From Lachnospiraceae bacterium (GTDB lineage: Bacteria > Bacillota > Clostridia > Lachnospirales > Lachnospiraceae): a DNA stretch of 64,000 nucleotides. The stretch covers positions 1 through 64,000 of the forward strand of contig JAFSGE010000056.1 in assembly GCA_017434885.1 (NCBI GenBank), given 5' to 3'. Positions 8,356-17,934 of this stretch are shown here, one piece after another (the first letter of the stretch is position 1; each line of letters starts with the position of its first letter). The translations under genes were made by a program, and so were the position numbers. Below the pieces are notes generated by a model, which saw only the letters and a program-made list of their open reading frames with translations, was not told the DNA's origin and ran no database searches.

Positions 8356-9270
8356 TCATTCACATATTAAGTCATCTATTTTTGTCTCTTTAGTCTCAAT
8401 TAATGTACAGTTGTATTCAATTCCTGTTATATTATCTGGAATATCGCCAATCGTCGGAATATCAGAATTTTTATAAAAGCGAACTCCTTTTACTTCAACG
8501 CTCTTTGTTTTATATTCCTTAGGTGAAATACGCTTCAATTCTTTCCCCAATTTTAACTGAAAACTAAAATCTTTCGCAAAAATATCAATACTATTTATTT
8601 TTGCAACTATTTTTTCCAACGTTTCACCTGCATTAGACTCCATCACACGTACTGCCGCCAAAACCACACCATTTCTACCAAATAGTTGTTCATGCTTTAC
8701 CTTTACGGTATACAAATCGGATGTTGTTGTTTTGACTTCCATTACAGTATTTTTATAATTAATATCATATTTATCTGTAAAACTTTCATGCCATCCAGAG
8801 GCAACACTTATTCCTTTTTTGTCATAAATCTCCATTATAACAGTCAGTTCTCCAATCAGCCCAATCAGATTCTTAAATTGCTGTTCTTTTGGCAATTGAA
8901 ACATATCTAAAATCGAAAAGAAAAAGTCTTTTATTGATAATTTTTCCTTCTCACTTGCATATAGAGTGCAGATTTTAATAAAACTCTCAAAGTCTGTTTC
9001 TTCCGATGCCCCGCTAAACAGAATATAATCATATTTTCCTGCTTTAAATGTTGAATGATTGGCCACGTTTAATACATCAACATTTGTATTTAGAAGCAAC
9101 TTTTCCGTTTTCAACATATCAACATTCTTATCAAAGGAACTGCTTACCATAAATATAAGCACTCCATTTAATGCAAAAAAACCACATTCTTCATCTATTG
9201 ACTCCAATAAATATAAACGATCTTCTTCCTTTGAACAAACACTCAATTTCTGTCGAATCGCATCAATCAC
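8356..9270 (-). CDS. DUF4420-like PD-(D/E)XK family protein (304 aa)
   Basis: A predicted DNA-cleaving or DNA-binding partner of the Z1 ATPase. The middle of the protein has a helix with a glutamate (GLIGELTVIMEIY), then YDINYKNTVMEVKTTT, in which D...EVK forms the PD-(D/E)XK signature. A conserved VKVKHEQLF segment follows. The start is GTG at 9270, overlapping the Z1 stop as GTGA, so translation is coupled. This family is known mainly as a companion of Z1 and MORC-type genes in restriction-like operons. Which of the two nuclease-fold proteins in this operon cuts cannot be told from sequence. Confidence 0.75.
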   Translation of the reverse strand: MIDAIRQKLSVCSKEEDRLYLLESIDEECGFFALNGVLIFMVSSSFDKNVDMLKTEKLLLNTNVDVLNVANHSTFKAGKYDYILFSGASEETDFESFIKICTLYASEKEKLSIKDFFFSILDMFQLPKEQQFKNLIGLIGELTVIMEIYDKKGISVASGWHESFTDKYDINYKNTVMEVKTTTSDLYTVKVKHEQLFGRNGVVLAAVRVMESNAGETLEKIVAKINSIDIFAKDFSFQLKLGKELKRISPKEYKTKSVEVKGVRFYKNSDIPTIGDIPDNITGIEYNCTLIETKETKIDDLICE

Positions 9271-11396
9271 TCTATATCCCCCCTAACGTAATATTTTTTG
9301 GCTCGCGGAATAAATATTGCAAACATATACTGCATGCAACCCTCTACCTCTTCTCCATCTTTATACGGTCTAATTTTGTGAATTTGAATATTAATCTGTT
9401 GTTTATCAATGACCACTGCTGCATCACCGTGATACTTGCGAGCTGCCACTTCTGTCTTATCTGGACCTTGGTGGATATTGTTTACATTATTATCCGAATA
9501 AAACCGTCTCTTACGACCATTTCCATCATTATCTGGCATAATAATTATATTGATTTCAGACTCTTCACTCAAAATTTTATTTAAGTATACTTTATCAAAC
9601 GGATCATGCTCAAATATCCCTTGCATCACCTCCATAAGATTAGCAAATTGTACTGGAGTGCATTTCGCAGTTAACGCGGAAGTTACGTCATCTGTTCTTC
9701 CAACCGTGGTTTCTGAAAATTCTAACGTATCAAAAAATTGATTTACTATCGCATTGTTATAACTTACTTGGTTAACATCGAAAACGCCTTGCCTCTGCTT
9801 CATCCAATTCTTCTTAAAGTACAGTTTTTTTACATTAACAACATTACCTCTTGTTGGTCTTTGTTTTGTACTATCTGCACTAATAATCATTTCGTCAATA
9901 CGAAGATTGCCTTCTTGAACATCATGAAATTGTTCCCACAGTTCCAGTTCTATATCCGTCAGCACGCTATATTGCTCACTAATCTCTTTTGTTGTAAAAA
10001 TCTTACAGATATCAAGATATTTTCTTCTGTATCCAAACCATCTTGCTCTCTGAAGATTTGTATCCATATTTCCCTGCGCTGCCCATCTGGTATAATATGT
10101 TGTTAACAAATTTTCAAATGTAACGCCTCTTTGAAGCAAATCTCCACCAACATATATCCTATGTCGCTTCAACGCCTCAAAACCTTGTGTTGCTGCACCA
10201 TCGCTATTTTTTAAAATCACATATACTTTCTTAGTGACTTTAGGAATATCCTCCTTTATAGCGTCAAACGGATATCTCTCCTTAACTTCCTCTGAAAAAT
10301 ACTTGTCATACATACTAGAAAATTTACGAAGTGCGATTTCCTTTCCTTCTCCGTCAGACATTTGGCTTATTAAATTATCTCTAAATGAGTTAACCATCGT
10401 ATATATAAGACTGTGCGGATCCTTATTTCGATACGAATGAATAATCATTGTCGACTCTTCTTCGCCTTTATACTTGATAATGACACTTGCCAATATAAAA
10501 TGATATAATGCTTCTCTTAAAGAATCCGGCATCCTTCCTTCGTCCATAGCCACTGTATCATCGGGGTCTATTGGGAAAATAGCATCAGAATCACCCATGT
10601 GATAGCATTCCCCGCCACAGTACCCTTCACCGGGTTCTATTAATTTCGCAGAAGCCGGACAAAGTTCACTAATATCGTCAAGAAAGATATTTGCATGTGG
10701 TGTTGCTGTCACAGAAAAATACAACGGTTCTCTAAGCAATCTCTTCATTTCACATATTTGAGCATATGTAGCCGAACTATCTGCACTCTTATCCTTACTC
10801 GTATTTAAACTGGCCTGATCACCTTCATCGTCTATTATGTATGCCTTAATTTTTGAAGCATCCAGTTTCTTTAATGCTGTATTAACCTTATCCAAAGCGT
10901 TAGGTCTTTTCATTGCAGTTATTATTATTGGTTTCTCTTCCTCAATGAGTTCTTCCAATATATCATTGTTTAAAGCTGCCAATTCATTTGGCATAGCAGT
11001 TGACAACAAAATGGGCTTACCTCGTTCCCCCATGTCTTCAATACCAAAAGTCTTTTTAAACCTGCCTGTAGTCTGTTCGAGTAAAGTATTATCATATCCG
11101 CCATAAATAATCAGCATGTTATAGCCGTTATCAAAAGCTATCGCCGAAAGCATTTCCAAATTAGAGGTTTTACCAGACTGAACTTTTCCTACTAACAAAA
11201 CATTATTATTCACAGACGTATTTTCAACCTGCCCCTGTGATTCAGCATAAATTTTTACAGCACGTTCTATCACAGCCTGTGCTGCTCTATCTCCATATTT
11301 CTTTTTATGCATTGCAAAAATATGCTCTGCATATTCTCCTATAACTGTATCATGAGATACTTTCTGCTCAACATCTAATATTGTATATTCCTCCAT
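9267..11396 (-). CDS. Z1 domain superfamily-2-like ATPase/helicase (709 aa)
   Basis: A P-loop NTPase of the Z1 type found in MORC-associated restriction systems. Walker A is GKVQSGKTS at residues 70-78, Walker B is DDEGD at 189-193, and a motif III-like TATPHA is at 230-235. A C-terminal helicase-like block reads GGDLLQRGVTFENL and QRARWFGYR, supplying the motif VI arginines. It would couple ATP hydrolysis to movement on, or opening of, DNA. The ATG at 11396 directly abuts the TAA of the GHKL gene, and its stop overlaps the DUF4420 start. All key motifs look intact. Confidence 0.87.
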   Translation of the reverse strand: MEEYTILDVEQKVSHDTVIGEYAEHIFAMHKKKYGDRAAQAVIERAVKIYAESQGQVENTSVNNNVLLVGKVQSGKTSNLEMLSAIAFDNGYNMLIIYGGYDNTLLEQTTGRFKKTFGIEDMGERGKPILLSTAMPNELAALNNDILEELIEEEKPIIITAMKRPNALDKVNTALKKLDASKIKAYIIDDEGDQASLNTSKDKSADSSATYAQICEMKRLLREPLYFSVTATPHANIFLDDISELCPASAKLIEPGEGYCGGECYHMGDSDAIFPIDPDDTVAMDEGRMPDSLREALYHFILASVIIKYKGEEESTMIIHSYRNKDPHSLIYTMVNSFRDNLISQMSDGEGKEIALRKFSSMYDKYFSEEVKERYPFDAIKEDIPKVTKKVYVILKNSDGAATQGFEALKRHRIYVGGDLLQRGVTFENLLTTYYTRWAAQGNMDTNLQRARWFGYRRKYLDICKIFTTKEISEQYSVLTDIELELWEQFHDVQEGNLRIDEMIISADSTKQRPTRGNVVNVKKLYFKKNWMKQRQGVFDVNQVSYNNAIVNQFFDTLEFSETTVGRTDDVTSALTAKCTPVQFANLMEVMQGIFEHDPFDKVYLNKILSEESEINIIIMPDNDGNGRKRRFYSDNNVNNIHQGPDKTEVAARKYHGDAAVVIDKQQINIQIHKIRPYKDGEEVEGCMQYMFAIFIPRAKKYYVRGDIE

Positions 11397-12950
11397 TTAC
11401 TCTTCTCCCATCTTTTTTAAATATTCATTCATTTTATCTCTAATAGCTTTATAATATATGTATCCGTCTTGCTCTGATGTCATTTTGGCCATCACTTCTG
11501 CTACTACAAATGAAATCACAAACTTTTCTAGAACAATCTTAAAATCTTCTTGATTGGAATATGGTCTAAAAAAAGGATGATCAATGTTTACTATTAATTT
11601 TATTAAGTCAACTGACACATGCTCTACATTAATCCAGTATTTATTATGATGAATAGACCAATCTACTTCTAAAGACAGTGTTCTTACTTCATTCAAAGGG
11701 ATTTTGTAATATCGTGTGCTTCCTACTATTTTTTCTTCATCCGAATCATTTCTTTCATGAAAATCTTCAAGGAATTCGTCTAATGTAACTTGTTCCTCTT
11801 CCTTAATTTCCTCCGGCTCGTTTGAATCATTCACATGTCCCTCTTCACTGGTTGGTTTTGGCACTTCAATAAATGTTACATTTTTATTGACTTCATCTTG
11901 TACTCTTGTCGAAGAATCTTTTGAGTACATTTCTTCACGAGTTCTATCTTTCTTGGAAATATCTGCAATCTTTATGTATTCCTGAATGTTATTTTTCAGT
12001 GTATTTATAAACTCCTCTTCCAATCCATCATCCCAAACAAAACCATCTTTTGCCTGATTAACCGGAAAATCGTCCATATTAAGTTCACCAAAAAGTTTCA
12101 AAGAGATCTGGCTTTGATCTTGTCCAAAGATTTCATTTGGTTTGTAATTCATTCCAGAACCACCAATAATAACCCTATCTCTTCTAAACAATGCAAATCC
12201 AGCTTTAGGGAAACTACCCGGGTCCATTATCGCCACAAATCCTGTTACGTGATAATTTTTATCATTGAAGTTGAAGGTATAATCGATTTCTTTTTTCCAG
12301 TCTCTTCCCCTAAAACTTGATAAAATCGGATACCCTTCAAACGTAATAGAATCTCCATTATATCTCAGGTCAACATTTCCCGAATTAATATCTCGTCTGT
12401 ACATACTTGCCAATAAATCTTTAATTTTAGCAATTGTTTTTGACCCCGTCAGTTTCTTCGTAATCTTCTCGATTTTGATCACCGTTCCATGCAATTCTTT
12501 TTCAACATCTTCCTCGTATATTGGAACTTCATTTTCTAAATTTTCTTTATCAACCACTGCAATATATCTCTTTCCTGAACCATATTGCACGGTAGAAACA
12601 CTCCACTTTTCACCGAACCAGCCGGCTGCTGTTTTTAAACCTGCTCCAAACTCATTACGTCCAACCTTAATATGATTTCCACCCTCAACGTATAAAGCCT
12701 CCACAAGTTCATCAATAGACATGCCATATGCATTATCTGTAACTGTTAAGATATCCTCATTTTTTTCATAACAGACGTCTATTGTCACATGATCTATATC
12801 AGTCATTTTATCTTTATTTGAAAAGTAAGACTGTGATGAATTATCAACAAACTCTGCAATAGCATACCACGGTCTGTAACTGATTCGTCCAAACATATGA
12901 TGCATCGTTCCTGCTGTTGACTGTATGTTAACTTTTCGTGCCTCGTTCAT
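11397..12950 (-). CDS. MORC/MutL-like GHKL ATPase of a restriction system (517 aa)
   Basis: A Bergerat-fold ATPase. The N-box is AEFVDNSSQ (E33, N37), the G1 box is DNAYGM at 72-77, and the G2 loop is GRNEFGAGLKTAA at 97-109, the arrangement of MutL, MORC and Hsp90-type proteins. Bacterial homologues occur with Z1 helicases and DNA methylases. The C-terminal half has an acidic linker (about residues 380-415) and a second folded domain. I start it at ATG 12950, one base after the methyltransferase TAG; the longer frame overlaps that gene. It probably acts as an ATP-dependent clamp or switch on DNA. Confidence 0.86.
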   Translation of the reverse strand: MNEARKVNIQSTAGTMHHMFGRISYRPWYAIAEFVDNSSQSYFSNKDKMTDIDHVTIDVCYEKNEDILTVTDNAYGMSIDELVEALYVEGGNHIKVGRNEFGAGLKTAAGWFGEKWSVSTVQYGSGKRYIAVVDKENLENEVPIYEEDVEKELHGTVIKIEKITKKLTGSKTIAKIKDLLASMYRRDINSGNVDLRYNGDSITFEGYPILSSFRGRDWKKEIDYTFNFNDKNYHVTGFVAIMDPGSFPKAGFALFRRDRVIIGGSGMNYKPNEIFGQDQSQISLKLFGELNMDDFPVNQAKDGFVWDDGLEEEFINTLKNNIQEYIKIADISKKDRTREEMYSKDSSTRVQDEVNKNVTFIEVPKPTSEEGHVNDSNEPEEIKEEEQVTLDEFLEDFHERNDSDEEKIVGSTRYYKIPLNEVRTLSLEVDWSIHHNKYWINVEHVSVDLIKLIVNIDHPFFRPYSNQEDFKIVLEKFVISFVVAEVMAKMTSEQDGYIYYKAIRDKMNEYLKKMGEE

Positions 12951-12951
12951 A

Positions 12952-14385
12952 CTATTCACCGTCCCTTTCACATTGACCAATTTCAAAAGAAAATAGTTTC
13001 TTTCCAAGTTTCTTTAAAATAGTTACATTCACAGAATTTCCCAATTGTCTATATATCTGCTTATCCGTACCAACAAATTTGAATCTCTTGTCAAAATTTT
13101 GTAAGTTAGCAGCTTCTCGTGGTGTAATATATCTAAAATGTTTTTTCTTTCTGTCATAAATTATTGGAGTATTCACAATTGCTACCAATGCCGGATAATA
13201 TGTAGGCCTCTTAACTCTTATTCCAGATTGGCGAACCTGAATTATTGCATCATGAATATCTGTAACATCCGTTCCACAATTCCATTCAAATTTCTGGTAA
13301 AGTTTAATTCTATCAAGCATGTTGTACTTCTCAATCCATGCATCAATAAAGTCCTTGTTTGCCAAATACAATTTTCTATTATTATCAACAAATTTCTTTT
13401 TCCAAGCAGGAATATTTTCATAATCCTGACTTGCTAAAAATTCTTTTTCATCCGCAATATTATATCCAAAACTTTTTATCCATATTGGATATCCAATTAC
13501 TCCTATTCCTGTTCCCTTTCTAAATTCTTCCCATGCTAGAATCATCTCTTCTCTTTCGACATCAATAATATATTCATCTGAAGCATTTTCTTCTAAAATT
13601 GAAAATGCATCACCCATCTTGCAATTATCTTTAAATTGTATTCCATCCAATCCCAAATCCTTTATATGAATATAGTCATTGGTCAAAACAGATGTATCTC
13701 GCAAATTCTTTCGAATTCCTAGAATATACACACGTTCTCTTATTTGAGGTAAGCCAAAGTTAGATGGCGACAAAATAACCGGTTTCTCTGTTATAAAGAA
13801 ATCTCGTTTCATTAATTCTGTCTTAATAATATTCCAATTATCTTCCTTATCAGCAAGATTTCTAACGTTCTCAAGAATAATAAATTTCACTTCCGGATGC
13901 CCATCCAAAATTCTCATTATATTAAAAAACAAATTTCCTCTGTCTTCTTCAAATCCTTTCTGGAGTCCAGCCTTACTAAATGGTTGACAAGGAAATCCTG
14001 CGCACAACACATCAAATTCTCCAATTGAGTCTGCTTCTATCTTTTTAATGTCCCCACGAACATCTTTTGTTTTATAATTCAACTTGTATGTTTCCACGCA
14101 AGCCGCATTGATTTCAGATGCCATAATACATTTTCCACCCAGATAACGCATCGCTTGATGAAAACCACCTATTCCTGCAAATAAATCTATAAAAGTAAAT
14201 TTATAATCTTCTTTTTTCTCACTATTAATTCTTTTATCTATCGGACGTTCCGCTTCACTTGGTATTACCCATGTTTTCCCCTTTTTATACGCTCCCGGTA
14301 TTTTTCCTGCAGCACACATTGCAGATACACTTCCGCTTGTAATCCCCCATCTATCTGCAATTTCCTTTGTTGATATATATTCCAC
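12952..14385 (-). CDS. C5-cytosine DNA methyltransferase with N-terminal HTH (477 aa)
   Basis: Transfers a methyl group from S-adenosylmethionine to C5 of cytosine in a specific DNA site. Motif I is DLFAGIGG (67-74). Motif IV is GFPCQPFS with the nucleophile C133. Motif VI is ENVR, motif VIII is QIRERV, and motif X is RQLGNSVNV near the C-terminus, so the enzyme looks complete. An extra 50-residue N-terminal segment (STKEIADRWGITSGSVSAMC) is a MerR/excisionase-like helix-turn-helix, unusual for this class. The start is GTG 14385 with AAGGATGG upstream. It is the first gene of the five-gene restriction operon. The target sequence cannot be predicted. Confidence 0.93.
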   Translation of the reverse strand: MEYISTKEIADRWGITSGSVSAMCAAGKIPGAYKKGKTWVIPSEAERPIDKRINSEKKEDYKFTFIDLFAGIGGFHQAMRYLGGKCIMASEINAACVETYKLNYKTKDVRGDIKKIEADSIGEFDVLCAGFPCQPFSKAGLQKGFEEDRGNLFFNIMRILDGHPEVKFIILENVRNLADKEDNWNIIKTELMKRDFFITEKPVILSPSNFGLPQIRERVYILGIRKNLRDTSVLTNDYIHIKDLGLDGIQFKDNCKMGDAFSILEENASDEYIIDVEREEMILAWEEFRKGTGIGVIGYPIWIKSFGYNIADEKEFLASQDYENIPAWKKKFVDNNRKLYLANKDFIDAWIEKYNMLDRIKLYQKFEWNCGTDVTDIHDAIIQVRQSGIRVKRPTYYPALVAIVNTPIIYDRKKKHFRYITPREAANLQNFDKRFKFVGTDKQIYRQLGNSVNVTILKKLGKKLFSFEIGQCERDGE

Positions 14386-14533
14386 TGTTACTTACCATCC
14401 TTTTGTTTGTCTTATATACAATACGTTTATATACACTTAAAGCATATTTTCTACACACAACCCATGGTTTTTCTAATAGCAATCATACACTTTAACCAGT
14501 CCAATAAACTGTACTTTTTGAAACACTGCCGAT

Positions 14534-14950
14534 TCAATGTCTCTGCTTATATATTTCTTTCAAATCTTCAATTGCCACTTCCGGAGCCATCGTATGGAAC
14601 ATTAAATAATTCCGCTTCATTGTTTCCACCGGAGCTTGCTTGTAAATTGCTTTACTGGATTCCTTAGTATAGTAATGCCAATATCTATAAATGTATCCAA
14701 TCCAATAAATCACATCTTTAGAATACACTTCACCTTTTTCAACCAACTTATCCTCAGCAGCTTCGACAATCTCTTCGAGCAAATATTCTTCTCCTGCCCA
14801 CTGCATGCGATTGTAAGTAGAATCCAAAGCCTTTGCAGTTTCAGAATTCATAAATGTCTTTATAAAACCAGCACTTCCTAACCGTCTATCTACAGAAAGT
14901 TCAAATAATCTGCCCTGAATATCACACAATTTTAATTGTATTTCGTTCAT
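14534..14950 (-). CDS. Putative antitoxin partner of the XRE-DUF3990 protein (138 aa)
   Basis: A small helical soluble protein with no motif I can name. It starts at ATG 14950 with AGGGGG upstream and overlaps the stop of the XRE-DUF3990 gene by 4 bp (ATGA), so both are made together. The sequence is rich in aromatic residues in its second half (YWIGYIYRYWHYYT), as in some short proteins found next to DUF3990 genes. By position and size it is the likely neutralising or accessory partner, but this is inference from arrangement only. Confidence 0.5.
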   Translation of the reverse strand: MNEIQLKLCDIQGRLFELSVDRRLGSAGFIKTFMNSETAKALDSTYNRMQWAGEEYLLEEIVEAAEDKLVEKGEVYSKDVIYWIGYIYRYWHYYTKESSKAIYKQAPVETMKRNYLMFHTMAPEVAIEDLKEIYKQRH

Positions 14951-15822
14951 GATTTTCCCCCTGCCGCTTGGTCTAAAATCTCGTCAAAAAATATTCCTTC
15001 TCTACGATAATTCCTACAGATATCATTTGCCAATGAAGAACCTTTTACACGATTTGCCGCTGATACTTCTTTCATAAACAATTTTTCTAAATAAGAAATA
15101 GGGATTTCCTTTTCAATCCGCACTGCATCGCATCCCTTTTGTGTAACTGCAACGTACTGTTTTCCAAGTTCCAATGCAGACAAACTATTTATTAACGCCG
15201 CATCCGTTATGTTTCCAATGAAGAAGTTGTCAATAACAAAGAACATTCTATCGTTTGCTATGCTTCCGATAACCACATCCTTATCCTTTGTCATTTCTTG
15301 ATACTTTCTATAAAAAGGCGTTCCCTTTATTTTTTCCATTCGTCCTCTATGATATGCGACAATCATCGCCCAGTCCAAATCAGCCGGAACATCTAACACA
15401 GCAAGGTTATCCGTTGCTATGGAAACAACATAGAACTTCGCGCTCTCATAATCGCAAATAAGTGTAAGTGCTTGGTTCGGCTCAGTTCCCATATAGAATC
15501 CTTCTCCGAAATCGCACTGTTTTCGGCTCAGTGGTGCAATATCCCCCTCTATTCCTGATTTCGAACCGTGATATAGCAGCGCTCTCCCTTTTTCAAGTTC
15601 AATGCTTCCATAAACTGCTTCTATCTTCTCTAAAACCATGTCGTATACCGGAACTTCATATTTCTTGCATAAATCATATATTTTGTCCTGTGCAAGCTTA
15701 TTGGGCAACGCACGACCGTTCTCCCAACGGTTTACAGTTGCAAACGTTACATTCAATAGTTCTGCAAATTCAGTCTGATTCATATTCATATGAGCGCGTA
15801 TTTTCTTGATTAAATCTTGCAT
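14947..15822 (-). CDS. XRE regulator fused to DUF3990-like ART-fold domain (291 aa)
   Basis: Residues 1-60 are a Cro/CI-type helix-turn-helix (NMNQTEFAELLNV, ATVNRWENGRALP). From about residue 80 comes a DUF3990-like domain: LYHGSKSGI, then CDFGEGFYMGT, then downstream segments matching an ADP-ribosyltransferase fold. Its H/Y positions can be proposed but not proven. I start at ATG 15822 (GGAG 8 bases upstream) rather than the longer frame to 15900, which runs through the operator. It is coupled to the small downstream gene by ATGA. A toxin-antitoxin or effector-regulator fusion is the most plausible reading. The promoter holds a perfect inverted repeat, suggesting autoregulation. Confidence 0.72.
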   Translation of the reverse strand: MQDLIKKIRAHMNMNQTEFAELLNVTFATVNRWENGRALPNKLAQDKIYDLCKKYEVPVYDMVLEKIEAVYGSIELEKGRALLYHGSKSGIEGDIAPLSRKQCDFGEGFYMGTEPNQALTLICDYESAKFYVVSIATDNLAVLDVPADLDWAMIVAYHRGRMEKIKGTPFYRKYQEMTKDKDVVIGSIANDRMFFVIDNFFIGNITDAALINSLSALELGKQYVAVTQKGCDAVRIEKEIPISYLEKLFMKEVSAANRVKGSSLANDICRNYRREGIFFDEILDQAAGGKS

Positions 15823-15848
15823 AATATCATCTCCACGTTTCATTATGT

Positions 15849-15890
15849 GTATAACATTTATTTCAAATAAAATTATATAAAATGTTATAC
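15849..15890. promoter_or_regulatory. Inverted-repeat operator of the XRE-DUF3990 operon
   Basis: GTATAACATTT (15849-15859) and its exact reverse complement AAATGTTATAC (15880-15890) are separated by 20 bp, placing the half-sites about three helical turns apart. They lie 27-68 bp upstream of the regulator start in an AT-rich promoter. This fits an XRE protein binding its own promoter as two dimers or a tetramer. Confidence 0.65.
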
Positions 15891-15909
15891 GATAAGTCAA
15901 TCTTTATAA

Positions 15910-16073
15910 TAAGACACTTGTAAGAAACATGTACCTCAATATGTTGACTGCAGGAACCCGTAGTCATGCTGCAAGGCATAAGAAAAGGCACCGACTTATA
16001 GAACATTGTCCTGCAAATCTGCGCCTTGCTTGCAGGGTAGCCTAGCACGACTACCACCTACAGTAGACATATT
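15910..16073 (-). repeat. Degenerate 160-bp repeat, copy A
   Basis: Shares two conserved blocks with copy B (18570-18726) in the same orientation. One block spans about 16014-16073 (core CCTAGCACGACTACC on the plus strand) and the other about 15910-15950. Differences between copies fall mostly at third codon positions if read on the minus strand (GGSRARL..Q..DLQ and CSQHIE), so both look like decayed copies of one short protein-coding unit. Copy A has an in-frame stop between the blocks. It lies about 100 bp 3' of the HEPN/zinc-ribbon gene. Confidence 0.55.
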
Positions 16074-16173
16074 ACTTTTTACATCACAAAATTTCAAGCG
16101 CAAAGTTCATGCCCTTTTTATATGGCTTTTACACATTACCTTTTACACTCATATTCTTCTACATTTGTACGAT

Positions 16174-17934
16174 TTATTCTTCATCATAACTTTCTTTACA
16201 GCAGTCACACAAGTTCCATTCATCATTCATATAGCCTTCTGTTTCTACATTAAACATAGTGCCGCACCTATCGCATTCTTCAATTTCATTTACATAGCCA
16301 CAATGCAAACAAGTTCCATATGCAACCAACGTCTCTCCTAAATATACCCATTCTTCACCACATTCTGCACAGTACAGATTCTCTTGAATAACCGGATTTC
16401 CTCCTTCTGTCACTTCAACGTAGTTTTCAGTTCCTGCTGCTTCTTTTAAGTCCATAAGGGTTTCATTAACAAAATCTACAATTTCGTTCTTCAGCTGAAC
16501 AATTTCTTTTTCTGATATTCCATCTTGGGTCATGGGAAGATAATACCCTTGTTCTTCGTCATATTCAACAGCACCATTAACATATTCTATTTCACCAATA
16601 TACTCACCGTCACAAGAAATCGTAACATGAGTACTCATGCCCTGTTCAGAAATCAATAACGAATCATATGTAAAGATAAGTTCCTCCTTAGTCACTTTTG
16701 AAATAACTTTCAAAAACTCTCCACATATTTCACTAGCATCAAACAGTATTTCAGAAACTTCTACATCTTGCCTAAATCTTAATTTTTGACGTACATCTTC
16801 CGAAAACTCTGTTAAAGCATCCGCGATATATTCCATAATTTCTTCGTTATTTCGAATAACAACGCCTGCTTCCTCTTGTATATTCATCATCATTGCATCT
16901 TCAAATGCTTGTCTCTCTTCTTCTCTCTGACGCTCAATCGCATCCTTTTCTTCTTTAGAAATCACCTCATTAGCAATTAATCCTAGTGCCTTCTTCTCTG
17001 CTTCATAAACAATATCAATCGAATCTTTTATTTGCTTATAAGCAGCTCTATCAATCAATTTATTATGTGCTATATGATTTCTATTCTCTTCAAACTCAGA
17101 ATATTTTTCGATGAAATCATCTGACAAAAACTTTGAAAATATTGTCGCCCACAAATCTTGCTCTACAACCATCTGTTTTTTTAATACCTCTACAATTCTA
17201 TTTGCAGAACAAGGATTTTGTCCATTAATCATTTTGTTAATCTCATCACTGTAATTAGGATCCCACTTTGTCAGTTTACATCGGATAATACTCAGTAGAT
17301 CCGTTACATCTATCGACATTAGACGCTCATCTACATTATTAAATCCCGGTGCTATTGCTTTATACCCATCTCTCCTATCAACATGCTTTTTCTTGATATC
17401 GTGCGGAACAAAAACATCCCACCATTCAATGCCATAATTTCTGGTCATAGTCTCATTAATCAACTGGCGCAACATGTTTTCTGTTTGATAGACCTTCGGA
17501 TATAAATCTATAGATAAGCACTCTGAATCCTTATCAAATAACCAAATAATCTTTTCCCAATCTCGTTTAATACATCTATTTATATTGAGTTTAACGCGCT
17601 CCAAATAATCTTCGGCTGGACTAGGCTCATACGTATCAGAGTAGATTGCCACCGTCATTTGTTGCTTCTCTTTGTATGTTCCAAAACAAAATTGAATCTT
17701 CCATGTATCAGTCTTACCACTATCTTTACTAGTAAATGATAACGAATATATACCAAGTTCCTCATCCTCTAGCTTTATTGCTTCTACAGTAGAACTCACT
17801 TCCATTGGATTAACACACAACGTGTGAATAAGTCCATTATCACGCATATTCTCATATATCTTATTAACATATGTGCCCAAATCAGTAATCGAATTTTTAC
17901 TCTCAGCCGCAATCAACTTCACTAGTATTTCCAT
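16174..17934 (-). CDS. HEPN-domain protein with C-terminal zinc ribbons (586 aa)
   Basis: Residues 150-310 form an all-helical block containing ENRNHIAHNKL. R285 and H290 give the R-x4-H signature of catalytically active HEPN ribonucleases, in a Swt1/ApeA-like context (WWDVF upstream). A charged helix (320-350) follows. The last 65 residues hold cysteine pairs (CAEC, CLHC, CDRC, CDCC) forming two zinc-ribbon-like modules that could bind nucleic acid or protein. The start is ATG 17934 with AAGGAG. It is a single gene flanked by the two copies of a 160-bp repeat. An RNA-cleaving defence effector is plausible but unproven. Confidence 0.7.
   Translation of the reverse strand: MEILVKLIAAESKNSITDLGTYVNKIYENMRDNGLIHTLCVNPMEVSSTVEAIKLEDEELGIYSLSFTSKDSGKTDTWKIQFCFGTYKEKQQMTVAIYSDTYEPSPAEDYLERVKLNINRCIKRDWEKIIWLFDKDSECLSIDLYPKVYQTENMLRQLINETMTRNYGIEWWDVFVPHDIKKKHVDRRDGYKAIAPGFNNVDERLMSIDVTDLLSIIRCKLTKWDPNYSDEINKMINGQNPCSANRIVEVLKKQMVVEQDLWATIFSKFLSDDFIEKYSEFEENRNHIAHNKLIDRAAYKQIKDSIDIVYEAEKKALGLIANEVISKEEKDAIERQREEERQAFEDAMMMNIQEEAGVVIRNNEEIMEYIADALTEFSEDVRQKLRFRQDVEVSEILFDASEICGEFLKVISKVTKEELIFTYDSLLISEQGMSTHVTISCDGEYIGEIEYVNGAVEYDEEQGYYLPMTQDGISEKEIVQLKNEIVDFVNETLMDLKEAAGTENYVEVTEGGNPVIQENLYCAECGEEWVYLGETLVAYGTCLHCGYVNEIEECDRCGTMFNVETEGYMNDEWNLCDCCKESYDEE

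Noticed and set aside
15863..16057. 64-codon frame in repeat copy A
   Set aside because: Only its CSQHIE part is conserved with copy B; the start side is in a different frame, so it is a decayed unit, not a gene.
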